Assembly (NCBI RefSeq): GCF_023746615.1
Contig: NZ_CP082275.1
Span: 2,232,001-2,296,000 of the forward strand
Length of the DNA: 64,000 nt
Direction: 5' to 3'
Origin: Grimontia kaedaensis
GTDB lineage: Bacteria > Pseudomonadota > Gammaproteobacteria > Enterobacterales > Vibrionaceae
Below are positions 42,167 through 51,385 of the stretch, piece after piece (within the stretch, counting starts at the first letter, position 1; each line of letters begins with the position of its first letter). The translations under genes and the position numbers were made by a program. Below the pieces are notes generated by a model. That model was not told the DNA's origin, did not search any database, and was given only the letters and a program-made list of their open reading frames with translations.

Positions 42167-42652
42167 TTAATTGGCGTTAACAACGTCAAAAATTATTTTG
42201 GGTGGCTTAATACCGAAAGGATGCACGCGCCAAAGCACGGTGTAAGAACCTGTCTGTTGAATAGCGCCATCTGGGGTGTTAATGGTCAGTACATAGTTAC
42301 CGGTTTCGACAACCTTACGAAATCCAGTTCGGATGATTTCAATCGGTTCCAGTTGAAGGTTATCGACGCCTTGCTCAAAACCAGCACGCCAAGCCTGAAC
42401 AATGTTATCTCGATAATGTACGGACGGATTCTGATCCAACTTCAACGTGGCCGTTTTAGCGTAAAAAGGACCCAATTTGTCAGCATCTTTTCGATTGTAT
42501 GTTTCCTGAAATAATTGGCTGGCGTTAGTCACTTGCCCGACAGGATCCATAGGTTTTACCCATCTCTGTTCCGATGCCGAGACAAAGCCGGAAAAGACGA
42601 AAAAGAAACTGGTGATGGCGATAAGAAATTGCTTTTTTTGTAGCAAGGACAT
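42167..42652 (-). CDS. Exported SnoaL-like/DUF4440 protein
   Basis: A 161-residue protein with a signal peptide (KKQFLIAITSFFFVFSGFVSA, cleavage near residue 27), followed by a nuclear transport factor 2-like fold. ASQLFQETYNRKDADKLGPFYA is the typical first helix of SnoaL/DUF4440 domains. A periplasmic location is expected; the ligand is unknown. It lies divergent from the LuxR-type regulator gene, about 97 bp away, which might control it. Confidence 0.72.
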   Translation of the reverse strand: MSLLQKKQFLIAITSFFFVFSGFVSASEQRWVKPMDPVGQVTNASQLFQETYNRKDADKLGPFYAKTATLKLDQNPSVHYRDNIVQAWRAGFEQGVDNLQLEPIEIIRTGFRKVVETGNYVLTINTPDGAIQQTGSYTVLWRVHPFGIKPPKIIFDVVNAN

Positions 42653-42749
42653 GATAGCTCTCCATTGGTTATTTAACGTTCTTTTCGAGTTTAACCAGCG
42701 TTAAAGGTGGTGGGCGATGACAAGAAATACCTAAATCAGGGATGTTAGG

Positions 42750-43514
42750 ATGCTAAGTTACTCAGATAGAAAAACGCTAAAACGAGATTTATTAGATAGA
42801 CGTAGAAAATCTCTGGATGGTGCCACTCAAGACGCTATCGCTCATTTGATTCTTGAACTTGATGATCCCGGTGCGATGCTCAATATCGCTACCCGGTATT
42901 TAGGCGAGCACCTTAAGGCAAACCGTGTTGATGCCGGTTTATCTTCACGTAAAGAGCGCAACTACAACCCAACCAATGAATACAGCGATGCGACAGGAGA
43001 GTTACCGTCAATGATTGGTGCTCAGATCTCTAATCGACACCTGTCAATGCAAACCATATGGAAATCAAACGTTCCTGTTCCGTTTCATCATGTTCAATCC
43101 AACCCCTTATTGAACGGCCTTCATGATGCATTGGCTGAAGCCGAAGCAGTATCTATGATCGCCGTATCAGTAAAGGTTCCAAAAAAGGATCTCGCGGTCT
43201 TGTGCATAGACCAATGTGATGGACACCGAATTTGGACCCCAAAAGAAACGGAACACATTTACCAGTTTTCCAATACCTCTCTGGCACCACTGCTCAATGC
43301 AAGCAGGAGCTCTGCGGTAACTAAAGATTGCCTGATAACGAAAGCTGAGTTGCAGGTCGTCAAACTTGCAGCGGAAGGAAAAAGTTACTCACAGATCGCT
43401 GATAAGCTTCATAAATCGCAACGTACTATCGAGAATCAGTTAAGAAGCGCCAGAAAAAAAACCGGTGCACAAAATCAAACGGATCTTGTGCGCAGATGCA
43501 TCCACTGGTTTTGA
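42750..43514 (+). CDS. LuxR-type transcriptional regulator
   Basis: A 254-residue regulator with a GAF-like middle part (about residues 50-180) and a C-terminal LuxR helix-turn-helix (KAELQVVKLAAEGKSYSQIA, then KLHKSQRTIENQLRSARKK, residues 196-237). The sensor part is not a standard acyl-homoserine-lactone domain. It stands alone and divergent from the SnoaL-like gene. The signal and targets are unknown. Confidence 0.82.
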   Translation: MLSYSDRKTLKRDLLDRRRKSLDGATQDAIAHLILELDDPGAMLNIATRYLGEHLKANRVDAGLSSRKERNYNPTNEYSDATGELPSMIGAQISNRHLSMQTIWKSNVPVPFHHVQSNPLLNGLHDALAEAEAVSMIAVSVKVPKKDLAVLCIDQCDGHRIWTPKETEHIYQFSNTSLAPLLNASRSSAVTKDCLITKAELQVVKLAAEGKSYSQIADKLHKSQRTIENQLRSARKKTGAQNQTDLVRRCIHWF

Positions 43515-43520
43515 ATATGG

Positions 43521-44066
43521 TTAGCTGGGATTTGCGCTCAAGAATTCAGAAACAGATACTTCATCGCATATCCGACTGAGAATATTGATCAATCGCTCTT
43601 CATTCAATGGCATCGCATTACCTTTGATTGAGCTTGATTTCATCGCCCTTGTCACAACATCTTTGAACACAGATTCGCAAAGCCCGTATTGGCAAAGAGG
43701 CGACAATTCCAGACGCTTCAAAGTGCGTTGCACCCAGACAATCCCATCACTTGGCTCAGCATTCATTCGCTCGGTCAGAATACAAGCCAACTGGCGGTAG
43801 CGGTTAAGCAGACTTAAGCGCCCTGCTTTACGTGCTGCAAGAATATTTTCGGCCATGACATAAGGGGCAAGTTGCGCCGTGATTGCTCCATGTGGCGTAT
43901 CTAAAACCGCGCCCAGAGCTGCTGCCAAGCCATGCACTGCGCCTAATTTGGCGTTTGATTGCGCCATACCACCTAGCATGGAAGCGAATGCCATATCTGC
44001 CCGGGCTTTCGAATCATCATATTCACAGGCATGAACAATCCGCGTTGCGGTCATAAACTGAAACAT
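43521..44066 (-). pseudogene. Iron-containing alcohol dehydrogenase, C-terminal fragment
   Basis: The 181 codons correspond to the C-terminal helical domain of Fe-ADH proteins. ASMLGGMAQSNAKLGAVHGLAAALG and PHGAITAQLAPYVM carry the iron-binding histidines, and GLCESVFKDVVTRAMKSSSIKGN closes the domain. (These are quoted in part.) The N-terminal NAD-binding half (about 190 residues) is missing and not found upstream, so the product cannot be a working dehydrogenase. It is probably a deletion remnant. Confidence 0.78.
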
Positions 44067-44405
44067 CGCACCTCACTGGATCTGAACAGAAACGAAAAGC
44101 AAATCCTCAAAGCGACCCCCTCAAACTACGCACTTAAGTTAAAATAAAATTGATACAAAGCAGAAACTGAATGTTTAAAACTTCCCTGTTTTAAACATGT
44201 ACAGCCTTCATCACACCCTTTCAAAAATGCGCGCTCTGTTCATTTTCCGATTGATAGATAATTTCGATTGAATTAAAAGACAAAACCTTCTTTTATCTGC
44301 CAGATGCTTAAGGCATAGTTGTTCTCAATCAGATGATGAAGCCGCGGGATAGCCTCCCCTACACACGGCACCATCTAATCAAATTAAATAAGAAAGGAAA
44401 TGAAT
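44067..44405. other. Promoter region of grxA
   Basis: No gene is supported here. GATAGATAATTTCGATTG (44253-44270) loosely resembles an OxyR half-site pattern; E. coli grxA is OxyR-controlled. The match is weak and given only as a pointer. Confidence 0.3.
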
Positions 44406-44669
44406 ATGTTCGTGGTTATTTTTGGTCGCCCAGGTTGCCCATTCTGTGTTCGTGCAAAGGACCTTGCTGACAAACTGAAAGAAGAGCGTGACGATTTCAA
44501 CTACCGCTATGTAGACATCCACGCAGAAGGCATCAGCAAAGCTGACCTTGAAAAAACCGTGGGCAAGCCAGTTGAAACTGTGCCACAAATCTTCGTTGAC
44601 CAAGAACACGTTGGTGGTTTCACCGAGTTCGAAGCTTACGCAAAAGAAAATCTGGGTCTGTACCAGTAA
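44406..44669 (+). CDS. grxA: Glutaredoxin 1
   Basis: An 87-residue glutaredoxin that uses glutathione to reduce protein disulphides and ribonucleotide reductase. The active site is CPFC at residues 11-14 of FGRPGCPFCVRAKDLADKL, and VETVPQIFVDQEHVGG contains the cis-proline and GSH-binding residues. The ATG at 44406 is preferred over that at 44400 because AAGGA stands at the right distance and the length then matches E. coli GrxA. A terminator follows. Confidence 0.95.
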   Translation: MFVVIFGRPGCPFCVRAKDLADKLKEERDDFNYRYVDIHAEGISKADLEKTVGKPVETVPQIFVDQEHVGGFTEFEAYAKENLGLYQ

Positions 44670-44689
44670 TTTCCTTTAGATTTTCCTGA

Positions 44690-44717
44690 AAAAGCCGGCA
44701 ATCTTGCCGGCTTTTTT
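44690..44717 (+). terminator. Terminator after grxA
   Basis: The stem AAAGCCGGCA/TGCCGGCTTT with loop ATCT is followed by TTTT. Confidence 0.88.
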
Positions 44718-44886
44718 ATTGTTCAAAAACAGAAAGTTGGCACCAATGCAGGCTTTCATACTTTCCATTAGGAAAGTCAGCAAAATTTAATACTATTTTT
44801 CATGCGAGTTTTCATTACATTTCATTGCAAATGCGTATAATGGCGCTCCAGAATTTCCCTTTGACCCGTGCGCGGATTACTGTTCA

Positions 44887-46569
44887 GTGAACATAGACGT
44901 CTACAACCTGCTTGTTAATAACGACATCCTCCTTCTTTTCGTTGTTTTGGCCATTGGCCTCACCATCGGCAAAATCAGAATCGGCAGCTTCCAGTTTGGT
45001 AACTCTATTGGTGTACTTGTCACCGCATTGTCTTTTGGCCATGCAGGCTTCTCGTTTAGCCCAGAGGCACTGAACATTGGCTTTATGCTGTTCATTTTCT
45101 GTGTAGGTATCGAAGCCGGACCAAATTTCTTTGGCATCTTCTTCCGCGACGGCAAATCCTATCTGGTGCTGGCATTTACCGTACTTGCCGCATCCGTTGG
45201 CATTACCCTTTTGATGCGTTACCAGTTTGGTGTGGATGGCAGCATTGCTACGGGCATGATGGCAGGAGCCATGACAGCAACGCCGGTTCTGGTAGGTGCG
45301 AAAGATGCACTAAACGCAGGACTTGCTGGCAGCTTCACCCCAGATCAACTCGCCGGGATGATTGATAACCTGAGCGTAGGTTACGCATTAGCTTACCTGG
45401 TGGGTTTGGTAAGTCTGATTGTGCTCGCGAATTTTATGCCCAAGCTGCAAAAGGAAAATCTTGAGCATTCTGCACAGAAAATTGCGATGGAGCGTGGGCT
45501 TGGTAATTCTTCACAACGCAAAGTCTACCTGCCGATTATCCGTGCATACCGTGTTGGCCCAGAGCTGATTAACTGGGTGGATGGCCGCAACCTTCGTGAG
45601 CTGGGTATTTATCGCCAGACGGGTTGCTATATCGAACGTATCCGCCGTAACGGCATTCTGGCAAACCCGGATGGTGATGCCATTTTGCAGGAAGGCGATG
45701 AAATCGCACTGGTGGGTTACCCTGATAGCCACGCTCGCCTGGACCCTTCTTTCCGAAATGGGAAAGAGGTATTCGATCGTGACCTTCTTGACCTCCGTGT
45801 GGTTGAAGAAGAAATCGTGGTGAAAAACGACGCCATTATTGGAAAACGCCTGTCTGATTTGAATCTGTCTGAGTACGGCTGTTTCTTAAACCGTGTGGTC
45901 CGCGCGCAGATCGAAATGCCAATGGACCACAACATCCTGCTTTCCAAGGGGGATGTGCTGCAAGTAAGTGGTGAGAAGCGTCGTGTTATGGGACTCGCTG
46001 AGCGAATCGGCTTTATCTCGATTCACAGTCAGGTTTCAGACATGTTGGCGTTCTGTTCTTTCTTCATCTTCGGTCTGATTTTTGGTTTGATCACCATGAC
46101 GTTCGGGCAGATGACACTCGGCTTGGGTAATGCTTCAGGACTGCTGATTGCAGGGATTTTGCTGGGCTTCCTGCGTGCTAACCACCCTACGTTTGGTTAT
46201 GTTCCGCAAGGCGCGATCAACATGCTGAAAGAGCTTGGGTTGATGACCTTTATGGTCGGTGTGGGTCTGAGTGCAGGTGGTAACCTGGTTGAATACCTCC
46301 AACAGATGGGTTTCACCATCATGTTTGGCGCATTGGCGGTGAGCGTGATGCCAGTGATACTGGCTTACCTGGTTGGAGCCTATATTCTAAACATGAACCG
46401 CGCACTGCTATTTGGCGCCATCATTGGTGCGCGTACCTGTGCACCAGCCATGGATATGATTAACCAACACGCTCGCAGCACCATTCCAGCGCTGGGGTAC
46501 GCAGGTACCTATGCTATTGCGAATGTGCTGTTGACGTTTGCTGGCACACTTCTCGTCATTCTCACCTAA
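44887..46569 (+). CDS. ybjL: YbjL-type transporter with two RCK_C domains (AAE family)
   Basis: A 560-residue membrane protein of the aspartate-alanine exchanger family. Two blocks of about five or six membrane segments (residues 12-185 and 383-558) flank two soluble RCK_C/TrkA_C domains (about 215-295 and 300-380, with LQEGDEIALVGY and LSKGDVLQVSG). GNSIGVLVTALSFGHAGF and GARTCAPAMD are typical of the family. It probably moves a small anion; the substrate is not established. The start is GTG. The grxA neighbourhood matches E. coli. Confidence 0.88.
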   Translation: MNIDVYNLLVNNDILLLFVVLAIGLTIGKIRIGSFQFGNSIGVLVTALSFGHAGFSFSPEALNIGFMLFIFCVGIEAGPNFFGIFFRDGKSYLVLAFTVLAASVGITLLMRYQFGVDGSIATGMMAGAMTATPVLVGAKDALNAGLAGSFTPDQLAGMIDNLSVGYALAYLVGLVSLIVLANFMPKLQKENLEHSAQKIAMERGLGNSSQRKVYLPIIRAYRVGPELINWVDGRNLRELGIYRQTGCYIERIRRNGILANPDGDAILQEGDEIALVGYPDSHARLDPSFRNGKEVFDRDLLDLRVVEEEIVVKNDAIIGKRLSDLNLSEYGCFLNRVVRAQIEMPMDHNILLSKGDVLQVSGEKRRVMGLAERIGFISIHSQVSDMLAFCSFFIFGLIFGLITMTFGQMTLGLGNASGLLIAGILLGFLRANHPTFGYVPQGAINMLKELGLMTFMVGVGLSAGGNLVEYLQQMGFTIMFGALAVSVMPVILAYLVGAYILNMNRALLFGAIIGARTCAPAMDMINQHARSTIPALGYAGTYAIANVLLTFAGTLLVILT

Positions 46570-46589
46570 TCTGACGTTCTCAGTCAGCA

Positions 46590-46628
46590 ATGATTCAGCG
46601 AACAGGCGTTAAACTGTTCGTTGAATCA
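46590..46628. repeat. Long inverted repeat between ybjL and phoP
   Basis: ATGATTCAGCGAACAG and CTGTTCGTTGAATCAT form a 16-bp stem with one G-T pair around an 8-base loop. No T run follows, so it is not a standard terminator. Confidence 0.7.
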
Positions 46629-46784
46629 TCCAAATCAATACAAGTCAGTACAACTCAGACATCAAGCCTTTCGAATTTGTTGGTTGGGAACAAACCGACA
46701 ACTTCTTTGCCATCGTGCAAGATTTTCTCAGGAACTTTCGATAGGCTGGCTGAAAGCTAAGACAGATCAGTAAGGTAACGATTT

Positions 46785-47459
46785 ATGCGCATTCTCATTG
46801 TCGAAGACGATCCACTTCTGAGCCACCACCTAAAAACCGAACTCTCCGAACTTGGCAATCAGGTTCACTGCGCGAAAACCGCCTCTGAAGGGCTGTTCGT
46901 TGCCAAAGATTATCCCAATGACATCGCAATTGTGGATCTGGGCCTGCCAGACAGAGATGGTCTTAGCCTGATCCGCGATATTCGACGTGCGGAAATTCGC
47001 ATGCCCATCCTCATTCTCACTGGTCGTGCGAACTGGCAAGACAAAGTGTCGGGTCTCGATGCAGGTGCTGATGACTATCTGGTAAAACCCTTTCAGAAAG
47101 AAGAACTGGTAGCACGGCTTAATGCTTTGGTTCGCCGCAGTGCTGGCTTCGTGAAGCCGGAAGTCAAAGCCGACAAAATCTCCATCGACCTGTTGGCGAA
47201 AAAGGTATCGATTGAAGAAGCTCCTATCGAACTCACCGCTTTTGAGTACGACTTGTTGGAATATTTAGTGCGTCACAACCGCCAAGTTGTATCAAAGCAG
47301 CGTTTGTTGGATGTGCTCTATCAAGATCAAGAAGGTGATCCCAATACCATCGAAGTGATGATGAGCCGTCTTAGAAAGAAGCTCACCCAAGCTGGTCAGG
47401 ATAACCCCATCTCTACCGTCCGTGGTCAGGGTTATATCTTTGAATTGCAGGTGACCTGA
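46785..47459 (+). CDS. phoP: PhoP-like response regulator (OmpR family)
   Basis: A 224-residue two-component regulator. The receiver domain (residues 1-115) has the phosphorylated Asp51 in AIVDLGLPDRDG, Asp8/Asp9 and the Lys in VKPF. The winged-helix output domain (about 130-222) carries LTAFEYDLLEYLVRHN and TVRGQGYIFEL. The sequence follows E. coli PhoP closely. It is transcribed with the sensor kinase just downstream, 1 bp away. In this group such systems answer magnesium or cationic peptides; that is inferred. Confidence 0.88.
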   Translation: MRILIVEDDPLLSHHLKTELSELGNQVHCAKTASEGLFVAKDYPNDIAIVDLGLPDRDGLSLIRDIRRAEIRMPILILTGRANWQDKVSGLDAGADDYLVKPFQKEELVARLNALVRRSAGFVKPEVKADKISIDLLAKKVSIEEAPIELTAFEYDLLEYLVRHNRQVVSKQRLLDVLYQDQEGDPNTIEVMMSRLRKKLTQAGQDNPISTVRGQGYIFELQVT

Positions 47460-47460
47460 T

Positions 47461-48813
47461 ATGGCGCGGAAAATGATGCCTCAGATCCACAAGCGAGTCA
47501 TTTCCACCTCCATTGCCATTATCTTCTTGTTCTCACTGTTGGTGGGCTTTCTCATCAATCAGGTTTACGTGAAGAACTACGTGGCCATGTATTCCTCCCA
47601 GTTGGTGGCACAGGTGCCTCATATCGTCGGTGAACTTCGCCGGGACAATATGCTGGAGCTTGGCCAGAACGCGCCGAACCAAGGCCAACCCATACCAGAA
47701 ACTAAGCACTCTGATTATTTGGCATTTATCTGTGAACAAGACGGCTCAGCCTCTTGGATGTCATCTGAAGCGCGCAACAGCGGAATGAGTGACATTTGCC
47801 TGTATGTCCCTCACTCAATGAAAGAGCCGGACATGATCTACTACAAGGAATCTCCTTATGTTGTCCATGTCATCTCTGAAGCAACCTATTCCACCAGCGA
47901 TCTTTTTATTGTGGTGCGTGATGTTACCCCTCAACTGGAAAAGCTCGCTCATGTAAAACGCCAAACGTGGTTCTATGTAGGATTAGCCTTCCTTGCCGCA
48001 ACAGGCTTGCTTTATGCTGCGTCTTACTGGAGTTTCAGTCCGTTGCGTAAGCTCGCGGGAGAGTTAAACGAGATTGCAGAGTCACGCCGTGAAACCCTGG
48101 CTTCCGATTACCCTAAGGAATTGGAAGATGTCACCGATGCGCTAAACCGAATGATTACACTGCGTAAAGATCAGACACAACGCTATCGCCATGCGATGGA
48201 TGATCTTGCCCACAGTCTAAAAAGCCGGTTGGCCGCCACTAACGCACTATTAGATGACAGCTCATTGAGCCGAGAAATCATGAGCAAACGCATCGTAGAA
48301 CAAGTCAGCCAGATGGATGATATGGTTCAGTACCAATTGAAGCGAGCCTTAGTCGGTCAGCGTGGTTTGGTACGTGAGAAAACTGAACTACGACCCGTTA
48401 TCGCCAGTCTGTCGGGTATGTTTTCCAAGATTTACAGCGATAAGCCTGTAAACGTTACGCTGAACCTTCAAGAGCTAACGTCACTACCATTGAACAAAGC
48501 TGACTTGACCGAACTGCTCGGCAACCTGCTAGAAAACGCCTTCCGTTTCTGTATAAGTGAAGTGCGAATCTCCAGCCGCGAAATGCTGGAGCACTGCGTA
48601 CTCACGGTTGAAGATGACGGCCTTGGTGTGGCTGAAACGCTGCGTGAATCTATATTCCAACGAGGTGTGCGTGCCGATCAGTTGAACCCGGGAACCGGGA
48701 TCGGTCTGGCGGTTTGCGACGAAATTGTCGAAAGCTATGGCGGTAAGATTCGCGTGATTGAATCGGAGCTGGAAGGTGCTGCATTCATCATGACCTTCCC
48801 GAAATTGCGATAG
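47461..48813 (+). CDS. phoQ: PhoQ-like sensor histidine kinase
   Basis: A 450-residue membrane kinase. It has two membrane segments (about residues 15-33 and 168-188) around a periplasmic sensor of about 135 residues. A HAMP-like linker follows, then the histidine box DDLAHSLKSRLAATN with the phospho-accepting His (about residue 251), and the ATPase domain with N box LLENAFRF, G1 DDGLGV and G2 GTGIGLAV. The architecture matches PhoQ. The acidic sensor surface typical of enteric PhoQ is not obvious, so the signal may differ. Confidence 0.85.
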   Translation: MARKMMPQIHKRVISTSIAIIFLFSLLVGFLINQVYVKNYVAMYSSQLVAQVPHIVGELRRDNMLELGQNAPNQGQPIPETKHSDYLAFICEQDGSASWMSSEARNSGMSDICLYVPHSMKEPDMIYYKESPYVVHVISEATYSTSDLFIVVRDVTPQLEKLAHVKRQTWFYVGLAFLAATGLLYAASYWSFSPLRKLAGELNEIAESRRETLASDYPKELEDVTDALNRMITLRKDQTQRYRHAMDDLAHSLKSRLAATNALLDDSSLSREIMSKRIVEQVSQMDDMVQYQLKRALVGQRGLVREKTELRPVIASLSGMFSKIYSDKPVNVTLNLQELTSLPLNKADLTELLGNLLENAFRFCISEVRISSREMLEHCVLTVEDDGLGVAETLRESIFQRGVRADQLNPGTGIGLAVCDEIVESYGGKIRVIESELEGAAFIMTFPKLR

Positions 48814-48905
48814 GATTACGGTGAAACGAATCTAACCGAACACGCCCTACTAAGCAGGGCATTTTCTGATCAAGAATCCGCAAATTGGTAGCAAAACTGC
48901 AGACA

Positions 48906-48934
48906 CAAAAAAGGCCGCTGATGCGGACTTTTCA
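48906..48934 (-). terminator. Terminator of the uvrY-uvrC-pgsA operon
   Basis: Read on the minus strand, AAAAGTCCGC and GCGGCCTTTT with loop ATCA are followed by TT. It lies just after pgsA. Confidence 0.7.
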
Positions 48935-48946
48935 TTCAATTCAGTT

Positions 48947-49501
48947 TTAATCATCTGCGTTCAGCAAATCGTCTTTAGCTGCCAACAGGTATTGGTACAT
49001 CGACCAGTAAGTCAGTGCTGTCGCGATGTAAAGTGCTGCATAACCTACGTAAATCACCCACTCACTGTCGCGCCAAAGAAGCATAGTCAGAGCAAACATT
49101 TGTGCTGCAGTTTTGAATTTACCCACCCAGGAAACGGCCACATTCGCACGCTTACCCAGCTCTGCCATCCATTCACGCAAAGCTGAAATAATGACTTCGC
49201 GGGCAATCATCGTCGCTGCAGGAATAGTCACCCAAATAGAATTGTAATGTTCAGCGATAAGCACCAGCGCAATTGCTACCATCACTTTGTCAGCCACAGG
49301 GTCCAGAAATGCACCGAATCGGGTGGTTTGACCCAAGGTTCGAGCGAGGTAACCATCCAACCAGTCGGTGGCACCCGCGATAACGAAAATCAGAGCAGCA
49401 GCGAAAGCTGACCATTCATAAGGGAGATAGAACGCGATAACAAAAACAGGGATTAATGCGATGCGTATAAGGGTCAGGATAATGGGGATATTCAGTCGCA
49501 T
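48947..49501 (-). CDS. pgsA: CDP-diacylglycerol-glycerol-3-phosphate 3-phosphatidyltransferase
   Basis: A 184-residue inner-membrane enzyme that makes phosphatidylglycerol phosphate, the committed step to phosphatidylglycerol and cardiolipin. The CDP-alcohol phosphotransferase motif is complete: DWLDGYLAR then GAFLDPVADK, around residues 46-71 (D-x2-D-G-x2-A-R-x8-G-x3-D-x3-D). Several membrane helices are visible. It lies downstream of uvrC on the same strand, as in E. coli. The tRNA genes that often follow pgsA in Vibrionaceae were not seen. Confidence 0.95.
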   Translation of the reverse strand: MRLNIPIILTLIRIALIPVFVIAFYLPYEWSAFAAALIFVIAGATDWLDGYLARTLGQTTRFGAFLDPVADKVMVAIALVLIAEHYNSIWVTIPAATMIAREVIISALREWMAELGKRANVAVSWVGKFKTAAQMFALTMLLWRDSEWVIYVGYAALYIATALTYWSMYQYLLAAKDDLLNADD

Positions 49502-49543
49502 ACTTATAATACTTTGTGAGTGACGGCCTATGGTGCTTGAAAG

Positions 49544-51370
49544 TCAGTGTTGTTGCAATGACGAATGAATCTTCTCAGCCAAAACACGACTTATACCCGG
49601 CACTTTGGCGATTTCTTCGACAGAAGCACGCTTAAGTTCCTGAATTCCACCCATGTATTTGAGCAACGCCTGACGACGCTTTGGCCCCACCCCTTCAATT
49701 TCTTGCAACACACTGCTCTTCCGCGCTTTGGCACGTTTCGCTCTGTGACCGGAAATGGCATGGTTATGGCTTTCATCGCGAATATGCTGGATGAGGTGTA
49801 GCGCAGGAGAATCTGACGGCATAGAAAACTCTTCCCCCGTCACTTTAATCAGGGTTTCGAGACCCGGACGTCTCGTCGTCCCTTTTGCCACGCCAAGCAA
49901 CAGAGGATGCTTCGGCCAGTCGGCAAGCAGTGGCTTCACCACTTCCCACGCCCGGTTCAGTTGCCCCTTACCACCATCAATCAAAATGATGTCCGGGATC
50001 TTTTCCGGGTCGACCTGTTTGCTGTAGCGTCGCTTTAGCACCTGCGCCATTGCCGCATAGTCATCACCGCCAGTAATACCTGTGATGTTATAGCGACGGT
50101 ATTCCTGTTTAACAGGACCATCCTGATTGAAAACCACGCATGACGCGACCGTTTGCTCACCCATGGTGTGGCTGATATCGAAACATTCCATGCGTTTCAC
50201 CGATTCAAGTTCCAGCGCTTCCGAAAGCACACTGAATCGGTTGTGAATGGTCATCTTGTGGTTGATTTTGCTGGTGAGCGCCGTCGCTGCATTGGTTTGG
50301 GCGAGCTTGAGGAAACGAGCGCGGGCGCCTCGTGGTTTACATTGCAGGTGCACTTTGCGGCCTGCAATGTCGGACAATGCGGTTGCGAGGTCTGCCAGCT
50401 CGTCACCCAAATCCTGACCAATCAGAATACTGGTTGGAATAGTGTTTCCTTCCGCCTGTTTCACATAAAACTGACCGATAAAGCTCGAAACTAGTTCATT
50501 CACATCGGTATCAGCCGGCATTTTCGGGAAATAGCTGCGGCTGCCGAGCACTTTGCCCTGACGCAGGAAAAGCACGTGGATACAGGCCACACCGTTCTCA
50601 ATAGAAACACCAATAGCATCCAGATCGTCATCGCTGTCTTGCGAAACGAACTGTTGCTCCTGAACGCGGCGTAGGGCTTGTATTTGGTCGCGATACTCTG
50701 CCGCTTTCTCAAACAGCAATGCATGGCTCGCGTTCTCCATTTTCTCCACCAGCGAAGCGATAACCTGACGATCTTTACCTTGCAGGAACAAACGGGTGAA
50801 GTTCACCAGTTCGTCATAATCTTCATCGGGAATGATGCCCTTTACGCAGGGGCCAGCACAGCGTTTGATTTGGTACATCAAACACGGGCGGGTACGGTTG
50901 GCATAAACGGAATCTTCGCACTGGCGAACTGGGAAAATTTTCTGCAACAAATACAGACTTTGGCGCACCGCACCGGCGTCAGGAAAAGGACCGAAGTATT
51001 CACCTTTGCGTTTTTTAGCCCCACGATGAACGGCAATTCGCGGGTGTTTGCTTGCAGAAAGGAAGATATAGGGATAAGACTTGTCATCACGCAACAGCAC
51101 GTTATAACGTGGTAGGTGCTGCTTGATAAGATTGTGCTCGAGGATCAGCGCTTCTGTTTCGCTATGCGTGATCGTGACTTCGACGTTGGCGATATTTTTC
51201 ACCAGCGCACGAGTCTTCTCTCCCGAGACATTAGTACGGAAATAGCTGGAAAGCCGCTTCTTGAGAGATTTGGCTTTACCGACATAAATTATCTCACCCG
51301 AAGCGTCCATCATTCGATAGACGCCGGGTTTGTCAGAGACTGTTTTTAGGAAATTTTTGGCATCAAACAC
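49544..51370 (-). CDS. uvrC: Excinuclease ABC subunit C
   Basis: UvrC makes both incisions in nucleotide excision repair. This 608-residue protein has the N-terminal GIY-YIG nuclease (GVYRMMDASGEIIYVGKAKSL, in part), a UVR helical domain binding UvrB (near residue 205), the RNase H-like C-terminal nuclease (MECFDISHTMGE, IILIDGGKGQL) and terminal helix-hairpin-helix repeats (IEGVGPKRRQALL). The length is normal. The operon order with uvrY and pgsA is the usual one. Confidence 0.97.
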   Translation of the reverse strand: MFDAKNFLKTVSDKPGVYRMMDASGEIIYVGKAKSLKKRLSSYFRTNVSGEKTRALVKNIANVEVTITHSETEALILEHNLIKQHLPRYNVLLRDDKSYPYIFLSASKHPRIAVHRGAKKRKGEYFGPFPDAGAVRQSLYLLQKIFPVRQCEDSVYANRTRPCLMYQIKRCAGPCVKGIIPDEDYDELVNFTRLFLQGKDRQVIASLVEKMENASHALLFEKAAEYRDQIQALRRVQEQQFVSQDSDDDLDAIGVSIENGVACIHVLFLRQGKVLGSRSYFPKMPADTDVNELVSSFIGQFYVKQAEGNTIPTSILIGQDLGDELADLATALSDIAGRKVHLQCKPRGARARFLKLAQTNAATALTSKINHKMTIHNRFSVLSEALELESVKRMECFDISHTMGEQTVASCVVFNQDGPVKQEYRRYNITGITGGDDYAAMAQVLKRRYSKQVDPEKIPDIILIDGGKGQLNRAWEVVKPLLADWPKHPLLLGVAKGTTRRPGLETLIKVTGEEFSMPSDSPALHLIQHIRDESHNHAISGHRAKRAKARKSSVLQEIEGVGPKRRQALLKYMGGIQELKRASVEEIAKVPGISRVLAEKIHSSLQQH

Positions 51371-51385
51371 AGCGAACAGAAATAG

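Noticed and set aside
44253..44270. OxyR site before grxA
   Set aside because: The match to the OxyR pattern is too weak to call as a feature; noted only in the intergenic entry.
48835..48870. tRNA genes after pgsA
   Set aside because: Expected from other Vibrionaceae, but no cloverleaf or TTCGAATC-type arm is present around pgsA.
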